Source: Chloroflexota bacterium
GTDB lineage: Archaea > Iainarchaeota > Iainarchaeia > Iainarchaeales > GCA-2688035
Length of the DNA stretch: 8,565 nt
Assembly (NCBI GenBank): GCA_030634785.1
Contig: DAOWAC010000037.1
Location: 1 to 8,565 of the forward strand
Direction of reading: 5' to 3'
The notes under the pieces: generated by a model
What the model was told of the DNA's origin: nothing
The model's database searches: none
What the model saw: the letters and a program-made list of their open reading frames with translations, nothing else
Part shown: positions 1-5,544 of the stretch, in pieces
Position numbering within the stretch: the stretch's first letter is position 1
Layout of the letters: each line of letters starts with the position of its first letter
Position numbers and translations under genes: made by a program

Positions 1-164
1 TATTCTTCAAAAACCTTCATCCATGCATCAAGACTCTGTCCTTCAGGAGTCGGAAAAACAGGAACAAAAACTTGGTGCCCCAATTTTTCAAGCTCTTCCT
101 TAAGCCATGGAAACCAATTCTCTTCAGGACTTCCAAAACTTCCATGAATAATTATTACATTCAT
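1..164 (-). CDS. RBBP9/YdeN-type alpha/beta hydrolase, N-terminal part (3' end outside window)
   Basis: Only the first 54 codons are present; the gene runs off the left edge. The translation begins [20 protein letters not shown] and continues through a segment ending [20 protein letters not shown]. The IIHGS strand-turn near residue 5 is the usual first beta strand and oxyanion loop of small serine hydrolases. The pattern HG-x6-NWFPWL followed by VPxxPTPxGQSLDxW is typical of the RBBP9/YdeN (DUF1749-like) family, whose members are generally about 180-200 residues. The nucleophile Ser, Asp and His would lie outside the window, so catalysis cannot be confirmed. Its ATG follows directly on the TGA of the preceding gene (TGA at 167-165, ATG at 164-162), so translation is probably coupled. 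Substrate unknown. Confidence 0.8.
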   Translation of the reverse strand, partial: MNVIIIHGSFGSPEENWFPWLKEELEKLGHQVFVPVFPTPEGQSLDAWMKVFEE

Positions 165-677
165 TCAATTTTCTCCAACATTTTTCAAAAATTCTTTTAC
201 AATTTCCTTTGCTTCTTCCAGGGAAGTGTACTCTTTCAAAGTGAAACTTGGCACCTTTTCTTTGGTGATTCCTCTAATCATTGTGGACAGATTGTTTGGC
301 CAGTAATCTTTTTCATACAATGCAAGAACCGGAATTTCCTTCAATCTCATTCTTGGTCTGAGGTAAGCGTGGGCAAGTTCAATGCCTGTGCCAAGGCCTG
401 GTACAGAAACCTCAAAGATTGCCGCAACTATGTCTCCTTCTATTATATCAATTGGTTTGTTCCTGCCATAAATTGTTCTTTCAATGCCTTCTCTGGGAAT
501 TTTCCCAAACTCTTTTTCAAACATTTTTGTGGCCTCTTCACGGTTCCTGCTTGTAGTATGTTGTGTCGGAACCCTAAATCCCTCTGCTTTAATTGCATCA
601 ATAAGAAACCTGTGAACCTCAATTCTTCCGGTTCTGTCTCTCACGCCCTGAATCGCACCACCATAAAAAACATTCAT
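165..677 (-). CDS. Nucleoside 2-deoxyribosyltransferase / deoxynucleoside 5'-monophosphate N-hydrolase-like protein
   Basis: A 170-residue protein of the nucleoside 2-deoxyribosyltransferase fold (PF05014-type), a normal length for the family. The N-terminal FYGGAIQG (residues 4-11) matches the nucleotide-binding first strand and glycine turn seen in DNPH1-type enzymes. GDIVAAIFEV (81-90) supplies the conserved Asp82. The segment PGLGTGIELAHA (93-104) carries the expected nucleophilic Glu100. Family members cleave or transfer the N-glycosidic bond of 2'-deoxynucleosides or their 5'-monophosphates. The DNPH1-like start favours the monophosphate hydrolase, but the sequence alone does not settle this. 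The start ATG overlaps the upstream HAD gene's stop as ATGA (677-674), and the downstream hydrolase begins immediately after the stop, so the three genes look like one translationally coupled unit. Together with the HAD phosphatase it could act in nucleotide clean-up (inference). Confidence 0.82.
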   Translation of the reverse strand: MNVFYGGAIQGVRDRTGRIEVHRFLIDAIKAEGFRVPTQHTTSRNREEATKMFEKEFGKIPREGIERTIYGRNKPIDIIEGDIVAAIFEVSVPGLGTGIELAHAYLRPRMRLKEIPVLALYEKDYWPNNLSTMIRGITKEKVPSFTLKEYTSLEEAKEIVKEFLKNVGEN

Positions 678-1351
678 TTAAACACTTCTATAAGTTTTTC
701 AAGGTTATTAAAGTTTTTAAAAAGATAATCAGGTTTTTCTTTTTCAAGATCTTGAATTGTTTCTTTTCCTGTTGCCACTGCAACAATTTTCACACCTGCT
801 TCTTTTGCACACCTGACATCTCTTACAGTGTCTCCAACCAAAAAAATATCATTTTTTTTAAATCCCACACCTGTTTTTTCTTTTACATTTTCAAGAGCTA
901 TTTGTACAAGGTCGCTTCTTTTTTGACTCCTGTTACCAAAACCCCCTGCTTTGAAATATTTCCAAATGTCTGCATTTTCAAGTTTTACTTTTGCTTTTTC
1001 AAAAGTGTTTCCTGTAAGCAATCCTACCATGTGTTTTTTTTGAATTAATTGTTTTACAAAGTTTTCAACGTTTGGAATCTTTTCAAGCTTTTTGTCCTTA
1101 ATTATTTCAGTAACAACATTTCCAATATCATTCAATGCTATAAGAAATCTTTTATCATTTTCAGGATTTTTAATTCCTTCAAATACAAGGAGTTCTGCCA
1201 AAATTGCCCTGTCTGTTTTTCCCTGCATATCAATATTGTGCATGTTTGTTTCAATTCCAAAATGCTTTTTTATAACTATTTTCCAATAGTCACGACCAAC
1301 AGCTCCAGATTTCAGTAATATCCCATCAATATCAAAAAGTACTAATTTCAT
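674..1351 (-). CDS. HAD-superfamily hydrolase, phosphoglycolate phosphatase-like
   Basis: A 225-residue protein with all the core HAD motifs. Motif I is DIDGILL, with nucleophile Asp7 and acid/base Asp9. Motif II is LLTGNT with Thr113. A basic patch NRSQKRSD (140-147) supplies the likely motif III Lys144. Motif IV is VGDTVRDV (172-179) with Asp174 and Asp178 for Mg2+. Residues 14-90 form a helical cap, and length and order fit the Gph/PGPase-like C1-cap group of phosphatases acting on small phosphorylated metabolites. Substrate is not determinable; phosphoglycolate or a sugar phosphate released by the next gene are possibilities. GGTGA lies four bases before the ATG. The gene starts only 11 bases after the tRNA-Leu 3' end, so it may be co-transcribed with the tRNA. 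It overlaps the next gene by 4 bases (ATGA). Confidence 0.88.
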   Translation of the reverse strand: MKLVLFDIDGILLKSGAVGRDYWKIVIKKHFGIETNMHNIDMQGKTDRAILAELLVFEGIKNPENDKRFLIALNDIGNVVTEIIKDKKLEKIPNVENFVKQLIQKKHMVGLLTGNTFEKAKVKLENADIWKYFKAGGFGNRSQKRSDLVQIALENVKEKTGVGFKKNDIFLVGDTVRDVRCAKEAGVKIVAVATGKETIQDLEKEKPDYLFKNFNNLEKLIEVFK

Positions 1352-1362
1352 AATTTCACCAT

Positions 1363-1446
1363 TGCAGGGAGGAGGATTCGAACCCCCGAACGCACTAAGC
1401 GACAGGCGTCTGAGGCCTGCAGGTTTGACCGCTTCCCTATCCCTGC
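1363..1446 (-). tRNA. tRNA-Leu, anticodon CAG
   Basis: A complete 84-nt class II tRNA. The acceptor arms GCAGGGA and TCCCTGC pair perfectly (7 bp). The D-arm is short with the Leu-type loop AAGCGGTCAAA. The anticodon stem CAGGC/GCCTG (5 bp) holds loop CTCAGAC, giving anticodon CAG, which reads CUG. A 15-nt variable arm contains the CGC/GCG stem. The T-arm is GGGGG-TTCGAAT-CCTCC. The discriminator is A, as expected for Leu. CCA is not encoded: the next bases are ATG. There is no intron. A HAD gene begins 11 bases downstream on the same strand. Confidence 0.97.
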
Positions 1447-1470
1447 GTCAAAACAATTCTGCCTACAAAA

Positions 1471-1480
1471 CAATTTAATA
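1471..1480 (-). promoter_or_regulatory. Candidate TATA box for tRNA-Leu
   Basis: On the minus strand TATTAAATTG is centred about 30 bases upstream of the mature tRNA 5' end. This fits an archaeal TATA box driving a transcript with a leader of a few bases. In such AT-rich DNA the match alone is weak evidence. Confidence 0.4.
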
Positions 1481-1505
1481 GCTTGTTACAGTTGCCAAAA
1501 TGCAG

Positions 1506-1796
1506 TTAGACTGTTTGCTGGGTTATTGCAAACATTCCTGCAATTATTATTCCAAACACAATCAATCCAAAAATCTGCCTTTTTATTCTGTGTCTTTTGC
1601 CCATTAGTTTCCACAGAATGTTTTTTCCAAACGATTCAAAAAGAATTATAAACACCAAAAAAAGTCCTACTCCACCAACATTTTGCAAAAAACTGCTTGA
1701 AAGAAATTCAAGCGGAGTCATTTTTACCAAAAAAAAGGAAACAAGTGCCCAGTCAGCACAAAGTAACCCGTCACGAATTTCTTCTTTGGTAATCAT
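1506..1796 (-). CDS. Small membrane protein of unknown function
   Basis: A 96-residue hydrophobic protein with no recognised family. A possible first segment lies at residues 11-25. There are clear membrane helices at about 40-62 (rich in G, L, F, V and I) and 75-92 (FGLIVFGIIIAGMFA). They are separated by a basic loop, GKRHRIKR (66-73), that should face the cytoplasm. The start was set at the ATG encoding MITKEE because GGTGA (minus strand, 1808-1804) lies 7 bases before it. An in-frame ATG 6 bases upstream and a TTG at 1826 are open too but sit on or before that site. It follows the proline-iminopeptidase-like gene by about 40 bases and is probably in its transcript. Function cannot be inferred. 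Confidence 0.6.
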   Translation of the reverse strand: MITKEEIRDGLLCADWALVSFFLVKMTPLEFLSSSFLQNVGGVGLFLVFIILFESFGKNILWKLMGKRHRIKRQIFGLIVFGIIIAGMFAITQQTV

Positions 1797-1836
1797 TTCC
1801 ATTTCACCGATTTTCAATTCTTGCAATTATCATTTT

Positions 1837-2790
1837 TCATTTTTTCCATTTTGCTTTTTTTTCCATTTTTTTCATTTCGGAAAAAAGCTTTGCAGTTGTT
1901 TCCTTGTTGGAACTTGAATGTCCTGCAAAAGTGTAAAACAGTTTGCTTCCCCTAATTTTTTCATGCAGTTTTAGTGCTCCAAGTGGAGAGCAAACCATGT
2001 CATAACTGCCGTGGACTATTATTGTAGGAATTTCTGAAAGCTTGTGTGCATTTTTTAGAATGAAGTTGTTTTCCATAAAGCAGTTGTTCAAAACATATTT
2101 TGCTTCAAACAATGCGCTTGTTCGCTTTCCTGCTTTCAGCTTTTTTATTATTTTTTTTGGATCTGGTTTCATAACCATCATTGATTGCTCGTAGTAATCC
2201 CATTCAAATGCAAATTTTTTCCTTTCCTTTGCATTTTTTGAATTCATTTTTTTGAAATAATATGCGATGCAGTTCTTTCGTTGTTTTTTCGGAACAAGGG
2301 AGAGGAATCTTTCTTTTGCTTCCGGAAACAAGTCTTTTACTGGTCCGTCAACAAAGTAATAAATGTCTTTTTTTGAGCCTAGAAAAATTCCCCACAAAAT
2401 CATTCCTGCAACCTTTTCAGGAAACTTTATTGCAAAGGCAAGTGAAAGGGCGGAACCCCAGCTTCCGCCGAACAAAATTGTTTTTTCAATTCCCAAAAAA
2501 TCCAGCAATTTTTTCATGTCGTGTACAAGCTTTCCTGTAGTGTTTGCTTTCAGGCTTCCAAAAGGTTTGCTTTTACCGCATCCTCTTTGGTCAAAAAAGA
2601 CTGCATTAATCTTTTTTGGATTAAAGTATTGTCTTTCCCTTTCCTTAATTTTAGCGCCAGGTCCTCCGTGGACAACCAGAACAGGCTTTCCTTTTGGGTT
2701 TCCGCAAAGCTCGTAGTAAATTTTGTGCCCTTCTCCAACCTCAAGCCATCCTGTCTTGTAGGGTTTTTTCTTTGAAAACATCTTTGCCAT
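1837..2790 (-). CDS. Proline iminopeptidase-like alpha/beta hydrolase (peptidase family S33)
   Basis: From the chosen start the protein is 317 residues, the usual length for prolyl aminopeptidase. Diagnostic motifs appear in order: HGGPG (41-45, oxyanion loop), FFDQRGCGKS (65-74), nucleophile elbow GGSWG (108-112, Ser110), HGSYDMVCSP (260-269, Asp264), and AGHS (289-292, His291). A Glu at 229, in a segment resembling the family's RIExHYF stretch, could bind the substrate amino terminus. The predicted role is cytoplasmic release of N-terminal proline or other residues from peptides; there is no signal peptide. The frame stays open to 2991, but that extension is unlike the family and overlaps another gene. 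I chose ATG 2790; ATG 2781 is also possible. No Shine-Dalgarno precedes either. A TATA-like box about 30 bases upstream suggests a nearly leaderless mRNA. Confidence 0.85.
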   Translation of the reverse strand: MAKMFSKKKPYKTGWLEVGEGHKIYYELCGNPKGKPVLVVHGGPGAKIKERERQYFNPKKINAVFFDQRGCGKSKPFGSLKANTTGKLVHDMKKLLDFLGIEKTILFGGSWGSALSLAFAIKFPEKVAGMILWGIFLGSKKDIYYFVDGPVKDLFPEAKERFLSLVPKKQRKNCIAYYFKKMNSKNAKERKKFAFEWDYYEQSMMVMKPDPKKIIKKLKAGKRTSALFEAKYVLNNCFMENNFILKNAHKLSEIPTIIVHGSYDMVCSPLGALKLHEKIRGSKLFYTFAGHSSSNKETTAKLFSEMKKMEKKAKWKK

Positions 2791-2810
2791 ACCATTACAA
2801 AAAGCCCAAA

Positions 2811-2830
2811 CAACTATTTTATTGTTTCGG
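2811..2830 (-). promoter_or_regulatory. Candidate BRE/TATA promoter for the proline iminopeptidase-like gene
   Basis: The minus strand reads CCGAAAC followed by AATAAAATAG. The first part resembles a TFB-recognition element and the second a TATA box centred about 30 bases before ATG 2790. A start 26 bases downstream would give a leader of only a few bases, which agrees with the missing Shine-Dalgarno. Confidence 0.4.
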
Positions 2831-2929
2831 AAAGAAACCAGGGTGCTCTTGCCTGAGCAAATAGATAATTTTGTTTGCTTCCAACAAAGAAATGCGTTTT
2901 TTTTAATGCTTTTCTTAAAGGCAATTGTT

Positions 2930-3115
2930 TTATTGTTTGTAAGAGCGAGCTCTGTAATTCGTGCCTTCCATGTTGCTGACACGCCCAGCAAGCTCTAAGA
3001 ACTGCTGTTCTATTATGCTGATGCGTTTAGTCTGCTTTTCAAATTGTTCTTTTAAATTATACATTGCTTTGGTCTGCGTAACTAGGGGTTTGCTTTCAAT
3101 TATAGTAGTTTTCAT
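2930..3115 (-). CDS. Small coiled-coil protein of unknown function
   Basis: A 61-residue polar protein. Residues 15-50 alternate hydrophobic and charged or Gln residues in a heptad-like way (YNLKEQF, RISIIEQQFLEL, GRVSNM), suggesting a short amphipathic or coiled-coil helix that could dimerise. There is no signal peptide or membrane helix, and I do not recognise the family. Support for it being real comes from its promoter: a good TATA box about 28 bases upstream of the ATG and no Shine-Dalgarno, the arrangement expected of a leaderless archaeal mRNA. About 140 bases separate its stop from the downstream hydrolase start. That gap shows no gene beyond the candidate promoter described there. 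Confidence 0.55.
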   Translation of the reverse strand: MKTTIIESKPLVTQTKAMYNLKEQFEKQTKRISIIEQQFLELAGRVSNMEGTNYRARSYKQ

Positions 3116-3136
3116 AATATACTATTATTTGGAACT

Positions 3137-3147
3137 GGTTATATACC
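3137..3147 (-). promoter_or_regulatory. TATA box for the small coiled-coil gene
   Basis: The minus strand has GGTATATAACC, centred about 27-28 bases upstream of ATG 3115. This is the spacing of an archaeal TATA box whose transcript starts at or within a base or two of the start codon. Confidence 0.5.
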
Positions 3148-3179
3148 AATGTTTGCAGCAAAACAGCTTTTTTTTGATA

Positions 3180-3200
3180 ATGCCCCCGCCGGGAATTGAA
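3180..3200 (-). repeat. Detached copy of the tRNA-Arg 3' end (att-like direct repeat)
   Basis: This 21-bp stretch is identical to 3273-3293. That is the last 20 bases of the adjacent tRNA-Arg gene, from the first base of the T-loop to the discriminator A, plus one base beyond. Homology ends exactly at the T-loop on the tRNA side. There is no 5' half, so it is not a gene. A duplicated tRNA 3' end is the usual scar of tRNA-targeted integration, but here the two copies are only 93 bp apart. Confidence 0.85.
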
Positions 3201-3224
3201 AAGCCTTTTGCAAGCAAAAGGCTT
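3201..3224. repeat. Perfect 10-bp hairpin between the two tRNA-tail copies
   Basis: The arms AAGCCTTTTG and CAAAAGGCTT are exact reverse complements around a 4-base loop. An overlapping alternative stem, GCAAGC/GCTTGC, uses some of the same bases, so the two folds exclude each other. On the tRNA-coding strand it is followed by TTTTC, which could help termination, though the T run is short. Confidence 0.8.
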
Positions 3225-3245
3225 GCGAAAATTGCAATATGGCGG

Positions 3246-3272
3246 GCACTATTTCGCTTCGCTCAATAGTGC
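3246..3272. repeat. 8-bp hairpin directly downstream of tRNA-Arg
   Basis: The arms GCACTATT and AATAGTGC pair perfectly around an 11-base loop. The hairpin begins one base beyond the mature tRNA-Arg 3' end and would lie in the tRNA's 3' trailer if transcription continues. It could serve in processing or termination, or be part of the inserted unit. Confidence 0.75.
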
Positions 3273-3273
3273 A

Positions 3274-3345
3274 TGCCCCCGCCGGGAATTGAACCCGGGC
3301 CATTGGCTCCGCAAGCCAGTATCCTATCCACTAGACTACGGGAGC
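3274..3345 (-). tRNA. tRNA-Arg, anticodon GCG
   Basis: A complete 72-nt tRNA. The acceptor GCTCCCG pairs with CGGGGGC, with one T-G wobble. The D-arm is GTCT-AGTGGATA-GGAT. Anticodon loop TTGCGGA gives anticodon GCG, which reads CGC. The T-arm is CCGGG-TTCAATT-CCCGG, with discriminator A. CCA is not encoded and there is no intron. The anticodon stem has four Watson-Crick pairs and a C27-A43 mismatch at its outer end. The last 20 bases are duplicated at 3181-3200. The gene lies 33 bases after the membrane-protein gene stop. Confidence 0.96.
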
Positions 3346-3378
3346 AAACAAAGAATATAGTATTTTTGCTTTGTCTGT

Positions 3379-4566
3379 TTATTTAACTGTTTGCTGTAGT
3401 GGTCTTTTGGCTATTTGCTGTGACTGTGGTTTTTGAGGTTCTGGTGGTTGTAGAATTGACAGGGATTTTTCTGCTATTGTTGCATAAATTACTGCGGTTG
3501 GTTTGCATAAGAACATTGCCACCATTGAAAAGATTCCTGCAATTGCAAGAGCGTGAAATAGTCCCATTATAATTCCAAGAGGAACGGTTTTTTCAACTGT
3601 TTCAATTGCAGGAAATTGTTCTCTTAGTATTCCAATCAAACTGATTTTCTGCATTACTCCTGTTCCTGTTTCGTTTATTTGCTGTTCTATTGTGTTCCTG
3701 AATTCAGGGCCTTTAAAGTATTCGTTTGTACCGTCTGCTGTTGCAACAAAAATCATTACGTCAGGGTCTGTTTTTTCTCTGAGTTTTGCATAAGCAGGGT
3801 TGTTCAATAAAGCATCCACTGTTGCAATTTGTGTATCAACTATTGCGCTAACCAAAACAGATGTTATTCCTGAATCTCCTCCAATGCTTGGCATTAATGT
3901 TTCAACAAATCCTATACCAAATTCGTCGACTTTTTCAAGATATTCTTCGTGTGCTGGTGCAACGTTTGCAAGAATTAAAATAACCAATCCTATTGAAATA
4001 ATTGAAACAACTTTTCCTGTTGTTGACCAGCTTGTTCTTGCAACAATTCTTGTTTTGACTTCTTTATATTTTGTAAAAGCTTCTTCAATTGCAAAAAAGA
4101 CCGCAATTATGTAAATGATTCCAATAATCCAAAAACTTTGTAGTGTAGGAAATATTATCATTGAAATTATCAGTGCCAGAAAGCTTGAAATTATTGCAAC
4201 AATTATTAGATTTATTTTTTCCATTTTTTTTGCAAACACTGTTATTATTGCAACAGGCAATGAGAGTACAAGGAAAAACAAAATAATTGTGCCAATGTTT
4301 TCGATAATTTTTTCAAGCACTATATTAAATTTGAATGTAAGCAATTCGTTCAAACCAATGCCTGTCATTCCAAAAATGCATGCAACCAACAATGTTGTAA
4401 GAAATATTATTACAGTTGCAATAATCTGCATTTTTCCAAATTTGATTGAATCAATATCAAATGCCATTCTGTAATTTAATGGATTTTCTGATATAAAAGG
4501 ATTGCTTTTGTTTTGCGTTGGCTTTTCTTTGCTGAATTTTTCAGCAGAGTACTGTTGCCTTAGCAT
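3379..4566 (-). CDS. Six-helix membrane protein of unknown family with a large external loop
   Basis: A 395-residue protein with a polar N-terminus (1-45). Membrane helices lie near 46-68, 90-112, 117-139, 144-163, 185-205 and 328-353. A polar domain of about 120 residues (206-327) sits between helices 5 and 6, and the C-terminal tail is Pro/Gln-rich. Basic segments KKMEK (113-117), KYKEVKTR (166-173) and the C-terminal KR/K residues would all face the cytoplasm, placing the 206-327 domain outside. I recognise no family or catalytic motif. The start overlaps the upstream methionine aminopeptidase by 7 bases, suggesting coupling. A second candidate start is Met34 (ATG at 4467), which has a TATA-like box about 28 bases before it and would shorten the protein to 362 residues without losing a helix. 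Confidence 0.8.
   Translation of the reverse strand: MLRQQYSAEKFSKEKPTQNKSNPFISENPLNYRMAFDIDSIKFGKMQIIATVIIFLTTLLVACIFGMTGIGLNELLTFKFNIVLEKIIENIGTIILFFLVLSLPVAIITVFAKKMEKINLIIVAIISSFLALIISMIIFPTLQSFWIIGIIYIIAVFFAIEEAFTKYKEVKTRIVARTSWSTTGKVVSIISIGLVILILANVAPAHEEYLEKVDEFGIGFVETLMPSIGGDSGITSVLVSAIVDTQIATVDALLNNPAYAKLREKTDPDVMIFVATADGTNEYFKGPEFRNTIEQQINETGTGVMQKISLIGILREQFPAIETVEKTVPLGIIMGLFHALAIAGIFSMVAMFLCKPTAVIYATIAEKSLSILQPPEPQKPQSQQIAKRPLQQTVK
4491..4500 (-). promoter_or_regulatory. Candidate internal TATA box ahead of Met34 of the membrane protein
   Basis: The minus strand has CCTTTTATAT, centred about 28 bases upstream of ATG 4467, a spacing consistent with a leaderless start there. It lies inside the longer reading frame, so it is either an extra promoter or a chance match in AT-rich DNA. 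Confidence 0.3.
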
Positions 4567-5465
4567 AGCACTGTTGCTTTTCCGTCAAATAGAATAAAGC
4601 TTTTTTCTGTCTGTGTTACAATTTTTCCTGGTTGTTCGTGCAATATCGGAAAACCTCTTATTGCTTTTGCTTTGAGCAATTCTCTTATTGCTACTTTGCG
4701 CTGGAATTCTGGAAGTTTTAATTTTTCTTCAAGCCATCTTAGCGCAAATGGAAGTGTTTGATATTCTTCTACAATTACTTCAAGCATTTTTCTTGCGTAA
4801 ACATTTCTTACAAGAACTGGTTTTTCAAGTGCAAAAATTTCACTCTGCATTCCTTCTCTTACATATCCTTCTCCATCTGTTGCAAATGGTTCCAAAGCAT
4901 AGGCATTTCCTTCTTCTAATTTTTTTGTGCTTCCTGAAGCAATATTTGGAATGCTTGGACTTGCATGTGCTTCATATTTGCCAAGGCCATGGCCTGAAAG
5001 GTTTTGAATTGGATTAAAGCCCTTTCCCTTAATTGCCTTTTCTATAACCGTTCCAATTTTTCCAATTTCTGTCTTGTCTGCAGCAATTTTCAAAGCCTCT
5101 TCCAATGCAAGTTCTGTTGCCTCAATCATTTTTGCATGAGAATTGTCAAAATTTAAAGTAAAAGCAGTGTCGCAAATAAAGCCATCAACATGGGTTCCCA
5201 AATCAACTTTTAAAACATCTGATTCTTTCAAAACAAGGTCACAACCTGTTCCTGGTGTAAAATGAGCCGCATTTTCGTTAATACTCAGGTTTACAGGAAA
5301 TGCATGATTTGCTTTCCCTTCACCCAGTATTTTGACGCTTTTTTCTATATTTAACGCGATTTCAAGCAGTTTTTGACCTACTTTAATGTCTTTTTTGGCT
5401 TTAGAAACCACTTTTTTAGCTATTTGCCCTGCTTGAATGTATTTTTCTGCTTCTTCTTTTTCCAT
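4560..5465 (-). CDS. map: Methionine aminopeptidase, type 2 (archaeal)
   Basis: This enzyme removes the initiator methionine from new cytoplasmic proteins. The protein is 301 residues from the ATG at 5465, normal for archaeal type-2 enzymes. Numbering below includes one upstream in-frame TTG codon (5468), as that frame is also open. The pita-bread metal ligands are all present: Asp89 in VDLGTHVDG, Asp100 in CDTA, His160 in SGHGLG, Glu193 in LEPFAT, and Glu288 in TQTEKSF. His69 (AAHFTP) matches the substrate-side histidine. The type-2 insertion between the catalytic His and the last Glu is present. I chose ATG over TTG because AGGGG lies 8 bases before the ATG. The stop overlaps the start of the next gene by 7 bases. 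Upstream is an AT-rich palindrome with a TATA-like core. Confidence 0.95.
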   Translation of the reverse strand: MEKEEAEKYIQAGQIAKKVVSKAKKDIKVGQKLLEIALNIEKSVKILGEGKANHAFPVNLSINENAAHFTPGTGCDLVLKESDVLKVDLGTHVDGFICDTAFTLNFDNSHAKMIEATELALEEALKIAADKTEIGKIGTVIEKAIKGKGFNPIQNLSGHGLGKYEAHASPSIPNIASGSTKKLEEGNAYALEPFATDGEGYVREGMQSEIFALEKPVLVRNVYARKMLEVIVEEYQTLPFALRWLEEKLKLPEFQRKVAIRELLKAKAIRGFPILHEQPGKIVTQTEKSFILFDGKATVLC

Positions 5466-5503
5466 CAAAAAAACCCCTAAAATGGCCTGTTTTTCAAAAA
5501 AAT

Positions 5504-5518
5504 GATAAATTATTTATC
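5504..5518. promoter_or_regulatory. AT-rich palindrome at the putative promoter of the methionine aminopeptidase gene
   Basis: GATAAAT and ATTTATC flank a single central base, forming a perfect 15-bp inverted repeat. It is centred about 46 bases upstream of ATG 5465. If the AATAATTTAT core acts as the TATA box, transcription would start about 20 bases before the ATG, leaving room for the AGGGG site. The symmetry could also bind a dimeric regulator at the promoter; this is unproven. Confidence 0.4.
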
Positions 5519-5544
5519 CTAAAACAAGCTTAAAAAGCAAACCT

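Noticed and set aside
72..728. 218-residue plus-strand frame opposite the left-edge hydrolase, the deoxyribosyltransferase-like gene and the HAD gene 3' end
   Set aside because: It has no recognisable motif, unusual Cys/Phe/Ser-rich composition, and lies opposite genes with intact catalytic motifs.
2550..2813. Overlapping minus-strand frame of 87 residues inside the iminopeptidase gene
   Set aside because: It is a shifted-frame shadow of a gene whose catalytic motifs are clear; it shows no independent start signal or motif.
2791..2991. In-frame N-terminal extension of the proline iminopeptidase-like protein by 67 residues
   Set aside because: The extension is unlike the family, overlaps the small coiled-coil gene, contains a plausible promoter, and is not needed for the alpha/beta hydrolase fold.
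3180..3293. CRISPR array or a split/permuted tRNA
   Set aside because: There are only two repeat copies, one being part of an intact tRNA gene. The neighbouring tRNA is complete, so no separate half is needed.
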